From Bacillota bacterium (lineage in GTDB: Bacteria; Bacillota; Clostridia; Lachnospirales; Lachnospiraceae): a stretch of 64,000 nucleotides of DNA. The notes under the pieces were generated by a model, which saw nothing but the letters and a program-made list of their open reading frames with translations, searched no databases and was not told where the DNA came from. The position numbers and the translations under genes were made by a program. The stretch lies in the NCBI GenBank assembly GCA_023439505.1, contig JAEXNR010000014.1:1-64000 (forward strand), written 5' to 3'. Position 1 is the first letter of the stretch; every line of letters begins with the position of its first letter. Shown here piece after piece: positions 7,608-16,274 of the stretch.

Positions 7608-9618
7608 TTTTCATCTTCTCCTTAATTTTGTAATATTTCGTTTTATTACTAAAAGGTGCAAATAGACGTCCGCTGCCCTCATAGAATTTTCCGAAGAACT
7701 CAACATAATGTAAACGATTTGTATGGACATAAGCGCCCAAAGCATTAATTCCAAGATTTAAGGTATGACCGATTATAAATATAATAACAAAAATAAATGG
7801 TCCGATCACCTTACCGCCGCCAGCCATGCTTGCCATCTTATTAATAACCATACCGATGACGCCGGTTGCAAGTCCCAATGCAAGTAAACGCGAATAGGAA
7901 AGAACATCACTTAAATATCCGGATATACCATACAACGCATATAACCCTTTCAGGAATCGCTTGAACGGATTTTTGGATTCCCGTCCATTGGTAAGGACAA
8001 TTCCGATAGCCGCAAGAATAGCAAATAATCCGGCAATGTTGGCAACATTACCTGGAACTCTGAAACTAATACCCAGTATTTCTACCATCATCTGCATGGA
8101 GAGTAAATAAACAATAGCACCGCCTAATAGGACAAACCAGAAGATAACATCATACAACATGGATTTATAATCTTTCTTTCTTAGCAGCTGATATAACTTC
8201 ATTCCAAGTCCCGTAAATAAGTGAATAAGTCCAAGCAGCATTGAGAAAGTTAACATTCTCATCGGTTCGTTCATGGGAAGAAACCACAGAGGAGCAATGG
8301 TTACCTTATGTCCAAAATAAGTTTCAGATACCACATCTACAACGTCTCCAAAATAGCTGCTGAATAAAACGCCCCAGAATACCGCAGAAATGCCGCAGAA
8401 TAGATACATTTTGCAATAATTTATCCAGTTTTTTTCCATTCTTTTACCAGATTTGATCAAAGCAAAACCGCAGGCAATCGCCATGATGGCACCATATCCT
8501 GCGTCAGAAAGCATTAAGCCATAAAGCAAATAATAGAACAAAGACATCACCATGGTTGGATCAACCTCGCCCTTACCCGGCGGACTATAAGCATTCACAA
8601 TTCCTTCGAGTGGTTCGGAAAACCCATTGTTTTGTAGCAATACAGGAACATCCTCTTCTTCTTCGGGTTGCTCTAGTTCCACCGATAGAAGAAACTTGCT
8701 GTTTAATTCATCCGTTATTGACGCTACATCCCTTGCCGCTATAAACCCGGACAGGAGAAACACATTTTTAGATTCAACCAGATGTCCGATGGCATCGTAC
8801 TTTTCTGCTCTGATTGTACTGAAATCCTGCAAAAAAAGTAGTTCGTCCCTCTTATTTGCATAAGATCTGATTTCTTCCTCCGCCTTGCTGATAGAAGCTC
8901 TGGCTTGCTCAATTGCTTTGTTTAGCTGCATCAATTGCTGTGCAGGTGATTTGTCAAACATTATGCTTGGATATGAAAACTCCATGCTTCTAAGTACCTC
9001 ATAAAGCACGTCTGATTTTTCCCTTTTACAAAGCACAAAGATGCAGGTCTGATCCTTAGATGCACTGATAATCTCAATGGAAACGGGAGAAACCTCTGAC
9101 AATTTTTGATCCAGTTCCTCAAAGGAAATCGGATATGGTACTGTTCCGATATAACTTGCGGTATGTTTTGTTCCACGAAAATCCATAGGAATATCAAATG
9201 TTACCCAGGGTGTCAGTATTTCGATTTGAGTTTCCAATCTGATGATTTCATTCTTAGTTTCACTAATTTCTTTTGATAATGAAATAATCCTGTTTGCAAT
9301 CCGTGCCACTGTTTCATTTTTTTGAATAAAAGAATCCATTTCGTCCAGACTGATTTCTTTTCTTCCATTAAGAAAAGATAACATTGACTTTTGCTCCGGC
9401 GCATACATATTCAAAATATCGTAAGCATCTTTCACAACAGCAATAGTCTTCTCTAAACTTGATTTAGCTACTGTACTGTCGAATTTTTGAAAAACTCGAT
9501 CCTCAGGCTGCAGATCGATTATTTCCAAAACACCCCGGCGTTGTAGTAACTCAAGAATTTTTTTGCGATCCTTTTTTAAAGCACACAGATAGAGTCGCTT
9601 CATCTGAAGCACTGCCAT
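7597..9618 (-). CDS. ntpI: V/A-type ATPase subunit I (a-type stator)
   Basis: Membrane stator that provides the two half-channels for ions and anchors the peripheral stalks. The 673-residue protein has a soluble N-terminal half with coiled-coil stretches (about 1-340) and seven to eight C-terminal membrane segments (about 350-645). The arginine that faces the ring glutamate is visible as Arg577 in LSYSRLLALGLA, and a second one as Arg635 in HTNRLHYVEFF; their spacing matches the two functional arginines of E. hirae NtpI. Length is within the family range. It follows the small stalk gene by 39 bases. Confidence 0.95.
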   Translation of the reverse strand: MAVLQMKRLYLCALKKDRKKILELLQRRGVLEIIDLQPEDRVFQKFDSTVAKSSLEKTIAVVKDAYDILNMYAPEQKSMLSFLNGRKEISLDEMDSFIQKNETVARIANRIISLSKEISETKNEIIRLETQIEILTPWVTFDIPMDFRGTKHTASYIGTVPYPISFEELDQKLSEVSPVSIEIISASKDQTCIFVLCKREKSDVLYEVLRSMEFSYPSIMFDKSPAQQLMQLNKAIEQARASISKAEEEIRSYANKRDELLFLQDFSTIRAEKYDAIGHLVESKNVFLLSGFIAARDVASITDELNSKFLLSVELEQPEEEEDVPVLLQNNGFSEPLEGIVNAYSPPGKGEVDPTMVMSLFYYLLYGLMLSDAGYGAIMAIACGFALIKSGKRMEKNWINYCKMYLFCGISAVFWGVLFSSYFGDVVDVVSETYFGHKVTIAPLWFLPMNEPMRMLTFSMLLGLIHLFTGLGMKLYQLLRKKDYKSMLYDVIFWFVLLGGAIVYLLSMQMMVEILGISFRVPGNVANIAGLFAILAAIGIVLTNGRESKNPFKRFLKGLYALYGISGYLSDVLSYSRLLALGLATGVIGMVINKMASMAGGGKVIGPFIFVIIFIIGHTLNLGINALGAYVHTNRLHYVEFFGKFYEGSGRLFAPFSNKTKYYKIKEKMKNEY

Positions 9619-9657
9619 TAATAGAACACCTCCTTTTCCCTATCATTTTTATTTCGA

Positions 9658-9966
9658 TTAAATCACATTAGAGATAATTAGATCAATTACCTCCTTTTCC
9701 TTAACCTTCACTAAATCTTTCATAAATAAAATACTCTTTTCGGCATTCACTTTTGTGGCTTCCAGTTGTTCCAGCCCTTTCTTCTCGGCTTCTCTGACTT
9801 TTACATCCGCTTTTGCCAAAGCTTCTTCTGACTTTGATTGAATTAATTCAGCAGCCTTTTTTTTCGCTTGTGAAAGAAGTTCATCTTTATTCGCAGCCGC
9901 TTCCTTTTCCAATTGCACGGCTTTTAACTCTGCCTGTCGAACAGCTTCAATCGTTTCAATCGCCAT
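9658..9966 (-). CDS. ntpF: V/A-type ATPase peripheral-stalk coiled-coil subunit (NtpF/G-type)
   Basis: First gene of the operon. The 102 residues are almost all Ala, Lys, Glu, Gln and Leu in heptad order, predicting a single long helix of the kind that pairs with NtpE in the peripheral stalk. No globular domain or membrane segment is seen. Length and operon position (in front of ntpI and ntpK) match NtpF of E. hirae or AhaH of archaea; sequence alone would not distinguish it from other coiled coils. ATG 9966 has GGAGG nine bases upstream. Confidence 0.82.
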   Translation of the reverse strand: MAIETIEAVRQAELKAVQLEKEAAANKDELLSQAKKKAAELIQSKSEEALAKADVKVREAEKKGLEQLEATKVNAEKSILFMKDLVKVKEKEVIDLIISNVI

Positions 9967-10008
9967 GTACTTACCTCCAAATGTAGTATTTTTAAGTATA
10001 CGAAATAA

Positions 10009-10037
10009 ATTATAACTTATTATAAAGTATTATTCAA
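10009..10037 (-). promoter_or_regulatory. SigA-type promoter of the V/A-ATPase operon
   Basis: On the minus strand TTGAAT and TATAAT are separated by exactly 17 bases. Transcription would start near 10002, leaving a leader of about 35 bases with the GGAGG of ntpF. The position means that the structured elements further right are not part of this leader. Confidence 0.75.
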
Positions 10038-10377
10038 CATTTTATCGCTTCTTATCATGAATAATCCCTAAACTTTCCCTGATTTTTATAAAATAATGAA
10101 GCAAATTGTTCAAAAAATAACACACTCTGCTATAAATCATTGATATCCTGCTAATTTACTTTTGAATTGTGTTATTTTGAATGTACAAAAGCTACAACTT
10201 TAATTGTATTTTTATAAATTTCCTACTTCCATGAATAAATAAAAAAATATTTGGAATGATATTTATTAGATATAGCAAATGAACCTCATTGATTGGTTTT
10301 TCCTAATATCCAACTGATAAAGGTAATTGCTATCAATGATTCATTCTTTGTTGTATCTAATTAATCGTATAGAGAAG

Positions 10378-10495
10378 CTTGTAATTTCGTCTCAGAATTA
10401 CAGGTCGTTGAATCACCTATGTATTCAACATTGATACCGATTATGAGACAACGATAATAAAAGCAGGGATTCTGGTGATCCCTGCTTTTATTATT
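10378..10495 (+). ncRNA. Structured element, copy 1 (possible small RNA)
   Basis: The element starts with a 9-bp hairpin (10378-10386 with 10396-10404) whose loop contains GTCTCA (10389-10394). A second perfect 7-bp hairpin follows (10407-10413 with 10423-10429). TGAGAC at 10444-10449 is complementary to the first loop and could form a pseudoknot. It ends in a long terminator stem (10454-10470 with 10478-10494, core GCAGGGAT/ATCCCTGC) and a T-rich tail. One stem pair is U-G only on the plus strand. The same order of parts occurs in copy 2. A weak promoter, TTGCTA-18-TTGTAT (10327-10356), is the only candidate. Family not recognised. Confidence 0.45.
10454..10495. terminator. Strong bidirectional terminator hairpin
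   Basis: Seventeen-base-pair perfect stem (core AAAAGCAGGGAT / ATCCCTGCTTTT) with a 7-base loop; runs of T follow on both strands. It closes structured element copy 1. Confidence 0.8.
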
Positions 10496-10515
10496 CCTGT
10501 CATGAGTTTATATTG

Positions 10516-10587
10516 TTCTTTCTGTTTCTTCTTTCTGTTTCTTCTTTACGTTTCTTCTTTACGTTTCTTCTTTCTGTTTGTTCTTTT
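10516..10587. repeat. 13-bp tandem repeats
   Basis: Five and a half units of TTCTTTCTGTTTC, two of which carry AC in place of CT. The strand is almost pure pyrimidine (TTCTTT). No open frame with a ribosome site crosses it. Confidence 0.85.
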
Positions 10588-10656
10588 CCATTATTATCAT
10601 GATGGTTTTTCATCTGTTCGGGAATATATTTTTCTCAAAGAGACATAATAAATATC

Positions 10657-10722
10657 AGATACGACATAGAACTTAACTGCATGATGATGAATGACTTACC
10701 TTGATAAAGTTCTGTCGTATCT
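10657..10722. repeat. Long inverted repeat
   Basis: AGATACGACATAGAACTT (10657-10674) pairs with AAGTTCTGTCGTATCT (10707-10722) apart from a two-base bulge; the loop is 32 bases. No T tract follows on either strand, so this is not an obvious terminator. It separates the two structured elements. Confidence 0.7.
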
Positions 10723-10777
10723 ACCTAACTAAAACAAGATGAACGGCTGGTCCGCTTCTCTTGTCACGAAATTAAAA

Positions 10778-11030
10778 ATTTGTAATTAAGTCTCAAAAAT
10801 TACAAATCGCAGTTTTAACATGAGATATAGGAGATGTGATAAGCGTTGGACAGTTTAATTCTTTCATACGAAGGATATTAGTTTTCCCTCGATATGACAA
10901 GAAAACTAACCTATTATGGTAAAAGTTCTTGTAATATCTCAGTATCGAAGCGTTAAATCTACAATTAAATACTGATGATTGAGACACGAAACAGCGAAGG
11001 CAGGAATACTGGTTTATTCCTGCTTTTGCT
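10778..11030 (+). ncRNA. Structured element, copy 2 (possible small RNA)
   Basis: Same order of parts as the element at 10378: a perfect 10-bp hairpin (10778-10787 with 10798-10807) with GTCTCA in the loop (10790-10795), a complementary TGAGAC at 10980-10985, then a terminator-like stem with core GCAGGAAT / ATTCCTGC (10993-11030). The middle part is longer than in copy 1 and has its own pairs, for example TGAGATAT (10820) with ATATCTCA (10935), and AGTTTTC with GAAAACT. Two outer pairs of the last stem are G-U on the plus strand only, which favours plus-strand transcription. No convincing promoter or open frame was found. Confidence 0.42.
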
Positions 11031-11054
11031 ATGACCGCAACCTATGATTAAGAA

Positions 11055-12326
11055 CTAATCTTTGTCTTTTACTATTTTTGATGTTAAGTCAGTCATTCCC
11101 TCACTTAAAAGTCTGAAATCATATCCGGACGGACTTTGGAATATCCGAAGTTCAAATAGTTCGGCCACAGAAAAAATATGATCAAAAATGTCTGCCTGGA
11201 TTGCCTCATACAAGTCCCATTGTATCACTCTGGTAAACCCGTATATTTCGATAGGAACGCCATTTTCTCCAGGTTGAAGCTGTCTCACAAAAGGAGGAGG
11301 ATCCTGAATTAACTCCTCATTATTTTTTAAATAATAACCAAGGTAAGCCCGAAAGGTACCTATATTGGTCATATGTCTGCCATTGACGAGAACACTGGTG
11401 TCGATATCATGTTCCCGGTTATAAGCTTCAATGTCATTCTCACGTTCCGTAATATAGTCATTTAAAAAATGGATTTTTTTGTATGTTTCTATCATGGTTG
11501 GCGTGCAAAACTTAACACTGTTCATATCAATATAAATGGCTCTCTTAATCCTTCTGCCCCCAAACTCCGTCATACCTCTCCAGTTTTTAAAGGAATCAGA
11601 AACCATAGCATAAGCCGGTATGGTGACAAAGGTTTTATCAAAATTCTGCACTTTAACTGTGTTTAGTGTAATATCAATCACATCTCCGTCCGCCCCGTAT
11701 TTTTGCATCTCAATCCAGTCACCGATTCGAAGCATATCATTGGAGGTAAGCAAAATTCCGGCAATAAATCCAAGGATTGAATCTTTGAATACAAAAGAAA
11801 ATACCGCAGCCAACGCACCAATTCCGCTTAATAAGAGCAGCGGACTTTTTCCCATCATAACCGGAATGATTACAATCCCGATAATAATATAATAGGCAAT
11901 CTGAATCACCTGCAGAATCCCTTTGATTGGCCTGACCTTGGAAATGGAGTAATTGCGGTATAATTCATTAACAGCATCAAGCATTGCATTCACGATAAAA
12001 ACAGAGGCCAGCAGAAAATAAGCTGCAGCCGATCTTCTGACCAGTTCTACTACGGCCCCAAAAGCAGGAGCAAAAAAATATACAACAATCGCGGGCACCA
12101 GGTACAATAATCGATAAAATACCTTGTGATGGCGTAAGATGTTATCTCCATCCATTTTTCTTTTTAACAATATTTTGGTATATATTTTTAAAATCACCTT
12201 TTTCATGATGGCATTAATGACAGTGCTGACCAGCAGAATCACAAACACCAATATACCATAATAAAGATAAATTGCAGCTGTATCATTTACCCCATTTATT
12301 TTAAGCAGATCAACGAAATAATCCAT
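11055..12326 (-). CDS. Miniconductance mechanosensitive channel (MscS family, YbdG-like)
   Basis: Tension-gated channel that releases solutes on hypo-osmotic shock. The 423-residue protein has five or so membrane segments in its first half (about residues 10-175), the MscS pore-lining/beta domain (GILLTSNDMLRIGDWIEM, about 190-220, then the beta barrel NTVKVQNFDKTFVTIP) and a large cytoplasmic C-terminal part with the insert typical of YbdG-type channels. The ATG at 12326 is chosen because AGGAGG stands five bases upstream; an upstream TTG at 12356 has no ribosome site. A promoter TTATAG-17-TATAAT lies at 12371-12399. It is divergent from the cation ATPase. Confidence 0.88.
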   Translation of the reverse strand: MDYFVDLLKINGVNDTAAIYLYYGILVFVILLVSTVINAIMKKVILKIYTKILLKRKMDGDNILRHHKVFYRLLYLVPAIVVYFFAPAFGAVVELVRRSAAAYFLLASVFIVNAMLDAVNELYRNYSISKVRPIKGILQVIQIAYYIIIGIVIIPVMMGKSPLLLLSGIGALAAVFSFVFKDSILGFIAGILLTSNDMLRIGDWIEMQKYGADGDVIDITLNTVKVQNFDKTFVTIPAYAMVSDSFKNWRGMTEFGGRRIKRAIYIDMNSVKFCTPTMIETYKKIHFLNDYITERENDIEAYNREHDIDTSVLVNGRHMTNIGTFRAYLGYYLKNNEELIQDPPPFVRQLQPGENGVPIEIYGFTRVIQWDLYEAIQADIFDHIFSVAELFELRIFQSPSGYDFRLLSEGMTDLTSKIVKDKD

Positions 12327-12370
12327 ATCATCCTCCTGAATATATCTGTAATTCAACTACTCTTTCCTTT

Positions 12371-12399
12371 ATTATATTAAGCGATTGCCAGATCTATAA
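12371..12399 (-). promoter_or_regulatory. Promoter of the mechanosensitive channel gene
   Basis: TTATAG and TATAAT with a 17-base spacer on the minus strand, 45 bases before the start codon. The -10 is perfect and the -35 weak. The remaining gene-free bases to 12588 show nothing else recognisable. Confidence 0.5.
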
Positions 12400-12588
12400 T
12401 CACCGGTGCTACAAACATTCTACTATCAGATCATAACTATGTCAAACCCCAGCCGATGATGTCTTCTTATATCGCAGGCAAAATCACACCTGTCCTTTTA
12501 TTTCTAGCATGCAAATCTGACTTCTGATCCCGGCAAATTTCGATTTTCATTAAAATAATGAATGAATGCAATTTTTTCATCAAATATT

Positions 12589-12618
12589 AATGATAATCAA
12601 TGAGAATTAAGTTATAAT
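12589..12618 (+). promoter_or_regulatory. -10 box with overlapping Fur-like sequence
   Basis: TATAAT at 12613-12618 is preceded by AATGATAATCA (12589-12599), which equals the centre of the Fur-box consensus, then by the poorer half ATGAGAATT. The box would cover the -35 region of the cation ATPase promoter. The match is by eye only. Confidence 0.4.
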
Positions 12619-12691
12619 AGGAATGCTTAATTTTTCCATACATTAATTGTTTCTGCTTTGTTATTTTAAAAGCAAAAGAAAGAGGTTCTTT

Positions 12692-15334
12692 ATGTGGTTT
12701 TCAAAAAAAAGTGCGGATGTATTAAATGAATTACAGGTTGACCCCACCAAAGGGCTGTCACAGGAGGAGGCTTTCGCCAGGCTGGAGAAATACGGGAAAA
12801 ACCAGCTGAAAGGTAAGCCAAAGAAAAGCATTGCTGCTCTCTTTCTATCCCAACTGAAGGATATGCTGATTTATGTTTTAATCGGAGCCGCCATTATTAC
12901 AATGATCATTGGCGAGACTGCCGATTCCGTCATTATTTTTCTGGTGATTGTGCTGAATGCCGTTATCGGCGTCATACAGGAATATAAAGCCGGGAAAGCG
13001 GTGGAAGCATTGCAGAAAATGACGACCCCCAGATCCCTTGTAAGAAGAAGTGGGGAAGTTGTAGAAATCAATTCAGAGGATGTCGTTCCCGGGGACATCA
13101 TCCTTTTAGATGCGGGCAGATTTGTTCCCGCAGATATCCGTCTGATTGAGAGTGCCAATCTTCAGATTGAGGAATCCGCATTAACGGGTGAATCTGTCCC
13201 TTCCAGTAAGAATGCATTGGCTATTCTTGATGATCCCAAGACCCCCATCGGAGACAAGGTGAATATGGCCTTTATGTCAACCCTTACCACCTATGGGCGT
13301 GGTGAGGGCGTCGTTATTGCCACTGCCATGGATACAGAGATAGGCAAAATCGCAAAAATTCTGGAAGAAGACAATGATGAAATGACGCCGCTGCAAAAAA
13401 GGCTGGATGAGCTTGGCAGAGTGCTGGGTTTTCTGGCTATCGGCATCTGTGCTCTCATCTTTATCATAGCCATGATTCAAAAGAGGGATCTGTTCGAGAT
13501 GTTTCTGACTGCCATCAGTCTTGCTGTTGCGGCGATTCCTGAGGGACTTGCTGCAATTGTTGCCATTGTTCTGGCCCTTGGTGTCACAAAGATGTCGAAG
13601 ATCAATGCCATTGTTAAGAAATTGCCGGCGGTGGAAACGCTCGGATGTGTTAACATCGTATGCTCTGACAAAACCGGTACGCTTACTCAGAATAAAATGA
13701 CCGTTGTAAAAGAATATACCCACGGATTATTAAAAGAGGTGCCTGCTGCAAACAATCCTTTGCGTGCTGCCGGAGATGAAACACAATTAGTCAAATCATT
13801 GGTATTATGCTCTGATGCAACCTACGAGAACGGTCAGGGCACCGGTGATCCCACCGAAATTGCACTCATTATTCTGGGGGAGAAATATCAACTGTCCCGT
13901 TTACAGTTGAACACCTCCTTCCCCAGAGTATCGGAGTTTCCCTTTGATTCTGATCGTAAATTAATGTCTACCATGAACAAAGAAGAACATGGTTATCAGG
14001 TACACACCAAAGGTGCGATTGATCAATTATTAAAAGTATGTACTCATGTATTGGTGCAGGGCGAGATCCTTCCTCTCACAAATGAGTTAAAAGCAGATTA
14101 CTTAAAACAGGCCGAGATTATGTCCGATCAGGCACTTCGTGTGTTGGGCACTGCTTATAAGGCAACAGAACAGCTGCTGGAACCCGGTGAGATGGAGCAG
14201 GATTTAATTCTCATCGGGCTGGTTGGTATGATAGATCCACCCAGGCTGGAAGTAAAAGACTCCATCACAGAGGCTAAGATGGCCGGAATCAGACCAATCA
14301 TGATCACCGGGGATCATAAGAATACCGCAGTCGCCATTGCCAAGGAATTGGGAATTGCGGAATCCATTGATCAAAGCATTACCGGTTCTGAGATTGACGA
14401 ATTGTCTGAAGAAGCATTCTTTCAAAAAATCAATGATTACAGAGTCTTTGCCAGGGTCTCTCCTGAACATAAGGTAAAAATCGTTAAAGCATTTAAAGCA
14501 CATGGCAATATTGTATCAATGACTGGGGATGGCGTAAATGACGCACCTTCCTTAAAATTCGCGGACATCGGTGTTGCGATGGGAATTACCGGAACTGATG
14601 TTGCCAAAGGTGCCAGTGATATGATATTAACGGATGATAATTTCACTACCATTGTAAACGCCATAGAAGAAGGAAGAAATATATATAATAATATTAAAAA
14701 ATCCATTATCTTCCTTCTCTCCTGTAATCTGGGCGAGGTAATTACCATCTTATTGTCCATCCTGTTCCAATGGCCGGTTCCCTTACTGGCGACACAGATC
14801 TTATGGATTAATCTGATCACGGATTCCCTGCCTGCAATTGCATTGGGGATGGATCCCGGTGATCCTGATGTTATGAAACAAAAGCCCCGAAATCCAAAAG
14901 AGAGCTTTTTCTCCAATGGTGCAGGTGTTCGGGCAGTTCTGGGTGGTGTTCTCATCGGTCTTTTCACCCTGGGCGCATTTTACTATGGTTTATGGGAGCA
15001 TGGTGTTTCCATCGGCAGCAAGATACCGGAGAATGTCCTCACTTATTCCAGAACGATGGCTTTTGTCGTGCTGGCAGCATCACAACTGTTCTACTCCCTG
15101 TCCATGCGAAGTCCGGTGAAGTCTATTATTCGGATCGGACTGTTTACAAATAAACTGCTCCTTGGTTCCATCCTCCTGGGATTATTACTGCAATTGCTTG
15201 TAATTACCGTACCGTTTTTCGCCGGAGCATTCGGTGTACAATTCTTAACCCTGAAGGATTGGGGTATTGTATTGTTGTTTGCACTCATTCCCTTCCTTGT
15301 AAATGAAATCATCAAAATCTTTTCCAGAAAATAG
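12692..15334 (+). CDS. Calcium-type P-ATPase (P2, SERCA/PMCA-like)
   Basis: ATP-driven cation exporter of the plasma membrane. The 880-residue protein has the complete P2-type layout: actuator motif LTGES (Thr165-Ser168), phosphorylated Asp326 in CSDKTGTLT, the hinge TGDGVNDAPSLK and about ten membrane segments. Metal-site residues fit calcium pumps: Glu284 in IPEGL of M4 and the NLITD...PAIALG of M6. Length matches bacterial calcium ATPases such as Listeria LMCA1. ATG 12692 follows AAAGAGG with seven bases; a TTG at 12647 lacks a ribosome site. Manganese is a possible alternative substrate. A Fur-like box in the promoter would be unusual for a calcium pump. Confidence 0.9.
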   Translation: MWFSKKSADVLNELQVDPTKGLSQEEAFARLEKYGKNQLKGKPKKSIAALFLSQLKDMLIYVLIGAAIITMIIGETADSVIIFLVIVLNAVIGVIQEYKAGKAVEALQKMTTPRSLVRRSGEVVEINSEDVVPGDIILLDAGRFVPADIRLIESANLQIEESALTGESVPSSKNALAILDDPKTPIGDKVNMAFMSTLTTYGRGEGVVIATAMDTEIGKIAKILEEDNDEMTPLQKRLDELGRVLGFLAIGICALIFIIAMIQKRDLFEMFLTAISLAVAAIPEGLAAIVAIVLALGVTKMSKINAIVKKLPAVETLGCVNIVCSDKTGTLTQNKMTVVKEYTHGLLKEVPAANNPLRAAGDETQLVKSLVLCSDATYENGQGTGDPTEIALIILGEKYQLSRLQLNTSFPRVSEFPFDSDRKLMSTMNKEEHGYQVHTKGAIDQLLKVCTHVLVQGEILPLTNELKADYLKQAEIMSDQALRVLGTAYKATEQLLEPGEMEQDLILIGLVGMIDPPRLEVKDSITEAKMAGIRPIMITGDHKNTAVAIAKELGIAESIDQSITGSEIDELSEEAFFQKINDYRVFARVSPEHKVKIVKAFKAHGNIVSMTGDGVNDAPSLKFADIGVAMGITGTDVAKGASDMILTDDNFTTIVNAIEEGRNIYNNIKKSIIFLLSCNLGEVITILLSILFQWPVPLLATQILWINLITDSLPAIALGMDPGDPDVMKQKPRNPKESFFSNGAGVRAVLGGVLIGLFTLGAFYYGLWEHGVSIGSKIPENVLTYSRTMAFVVLAASQLFYSLSMRSPVKSIIRIGLFTNKLLLGSILLGLLLQLLVITVPFFAGAFGVQFLTLKDWGIVLLFALIPFLVNEIIKIFSRK

Positions 15335-15400
15335 CTTCTTTTATCCAAGTGTTACGCTCCTAAATGGTTATTCATTTATCAGTAATTCTTGATTCAAATT

Positions 15401-15448
15401 ATGCCCTGCATCGATGGAATCTCTTCCTTTCCATCGCATGCAGGGCAT
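15401..15448. terminator. Hairpin between the cation ATPase and the convergent gene
   Basis: A 19-bp stem with a two-base bulge (ATGCCCTGCAT.CGATGGAA) and a loop of about 9 bases lies between two converging genes. T tracts are poor on both sides, but the stem is strong and the place is right for a bidirectional terminator. Confidence 0.6.
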
Positions 15449-15478
15449 AGGTATCTTATCCCAAAAAAATGTTATCTT

Positions 15479-16198
15479 TTAATTCTGTCTAATATGATCA
15501 ATTTCTTCCTTTGGTATGTGAAATGTATATTCTCCATTGCAGTCCTGATCTTTCTTATCAACATAAGCATAAGAAATATTCAATTTCTCGCCATCCAGCC
15601 ACTCTTTTGCTGCGAAATAAGGATCGGGTCGAAATTCTCTGAAATCAGACGTAATATCTTCTGGAATCGGAGGATAAATGGTACTGAAGTCTCTGGTATC
15701 CACAATCACAATTTCGCTGGATATTCTGGTCATTCCGGTGATGGCAAGATATCTGCTGTCCGGTGACCACAGAAAAGCCGTAGCATAATAGCCCGGGCCT
15801 TCCCACACTACATTACCATCCTCAGACTGAATAATATGTATTCCCTCCGCCGGATACAGTCCCGAGGCTGTAATGTTCTTATTCACTCCATAGGTGATAG
15901 CAACATAAGTTCCATCAGGCGATTCCAACGCCGATTGAAGTGTCGTAAACTTCTCTTCTTCAACCGTTTCCTTATCATTTGAAGAAATCAGTTCTTTCTC
16001 TTCCCTTGCCTGTATTGCTTCGGGAGTTATGGATAACATGATTTTCTCCTGCGAACCCCTGGCATTTTGCGTTATCTTTCTTTCCTTTTCGGCATTGTTG
16101 TTCGTCCAATAGGCACTTAATACAATAAATAAAATCGACAGAAAAAGCATTGAAACTATAGCCGGTATCTTGCCGTGTTCCTCATGAACCTTATTCAT
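15479..16198 (-). CDS. Membrane-anchored protein with beta-propeller-like repeats, function unknown
   Basis: Not assigned to a named family. The 239-residue protein has one N-terminal membrane segment (about residues 12-31) with positive residues before it, so the rest is probably outside the cell. Residues 35-80 are charged and low in complexity. Two short repeats, ESPDGTYVAITYG and WSPDSRYLAITGM, resemble blades of TolB/WD40-type propellers, but two or three blades cannot close a propeller. A single Cys near the C-terminus. ATG 16198 has AAGGA upstream, and a good promoter lies at 16234-16262, so it need not be cotranscribed with the ABC genes. Confidence 0.75.
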   Translation of the reverse strand: MNKVHEEHGKIPAIVSMLFLSILFIVLSAYWTNNNAEKERKITQNARGSQEKIMLSITPEAIQAREEKELISSNDKETVEEEKFTTLQSALESPDGTYVAITYGVNKNITASGLYPAEGIHIIQSEDGNVVWEGPGYYATAFLWSPDSRYLAITGMTRISSEIVIVDTRDFSTIYPPIPEDITSDFREFRPDPYFAAKEWLDGEKLNISYAYVDKKDQDCNGEYTFHIPKEEIDHIRQN

Positions 16199-16233
16199 AA
16201 ATTCCTTGATATCCCTCTTATTTTCTTACTATG

Positions 16234-16262
16234 AGTATAATCGTAATAATTTGTAATTGCAA
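16234..16262 (-). promoter_or_regulatory. SigA-type promoter
   Basis: TTGCAA-17-TATACT on the minus strand, 36 bases before the start of the membrane-anchored protein at 16198 and just past the stop of the ABC permease gene. Confidence 0.65.
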
Positions 16263-16274
16263 GAGAAATGTCAG

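Noticed and set aside
10040..11050. Reading the structured elements as leader of the V/A-ATPase operon
   Set aside because: A perfect promoter at 10009-10037 places the transcript start at about 10002, left of the elements.
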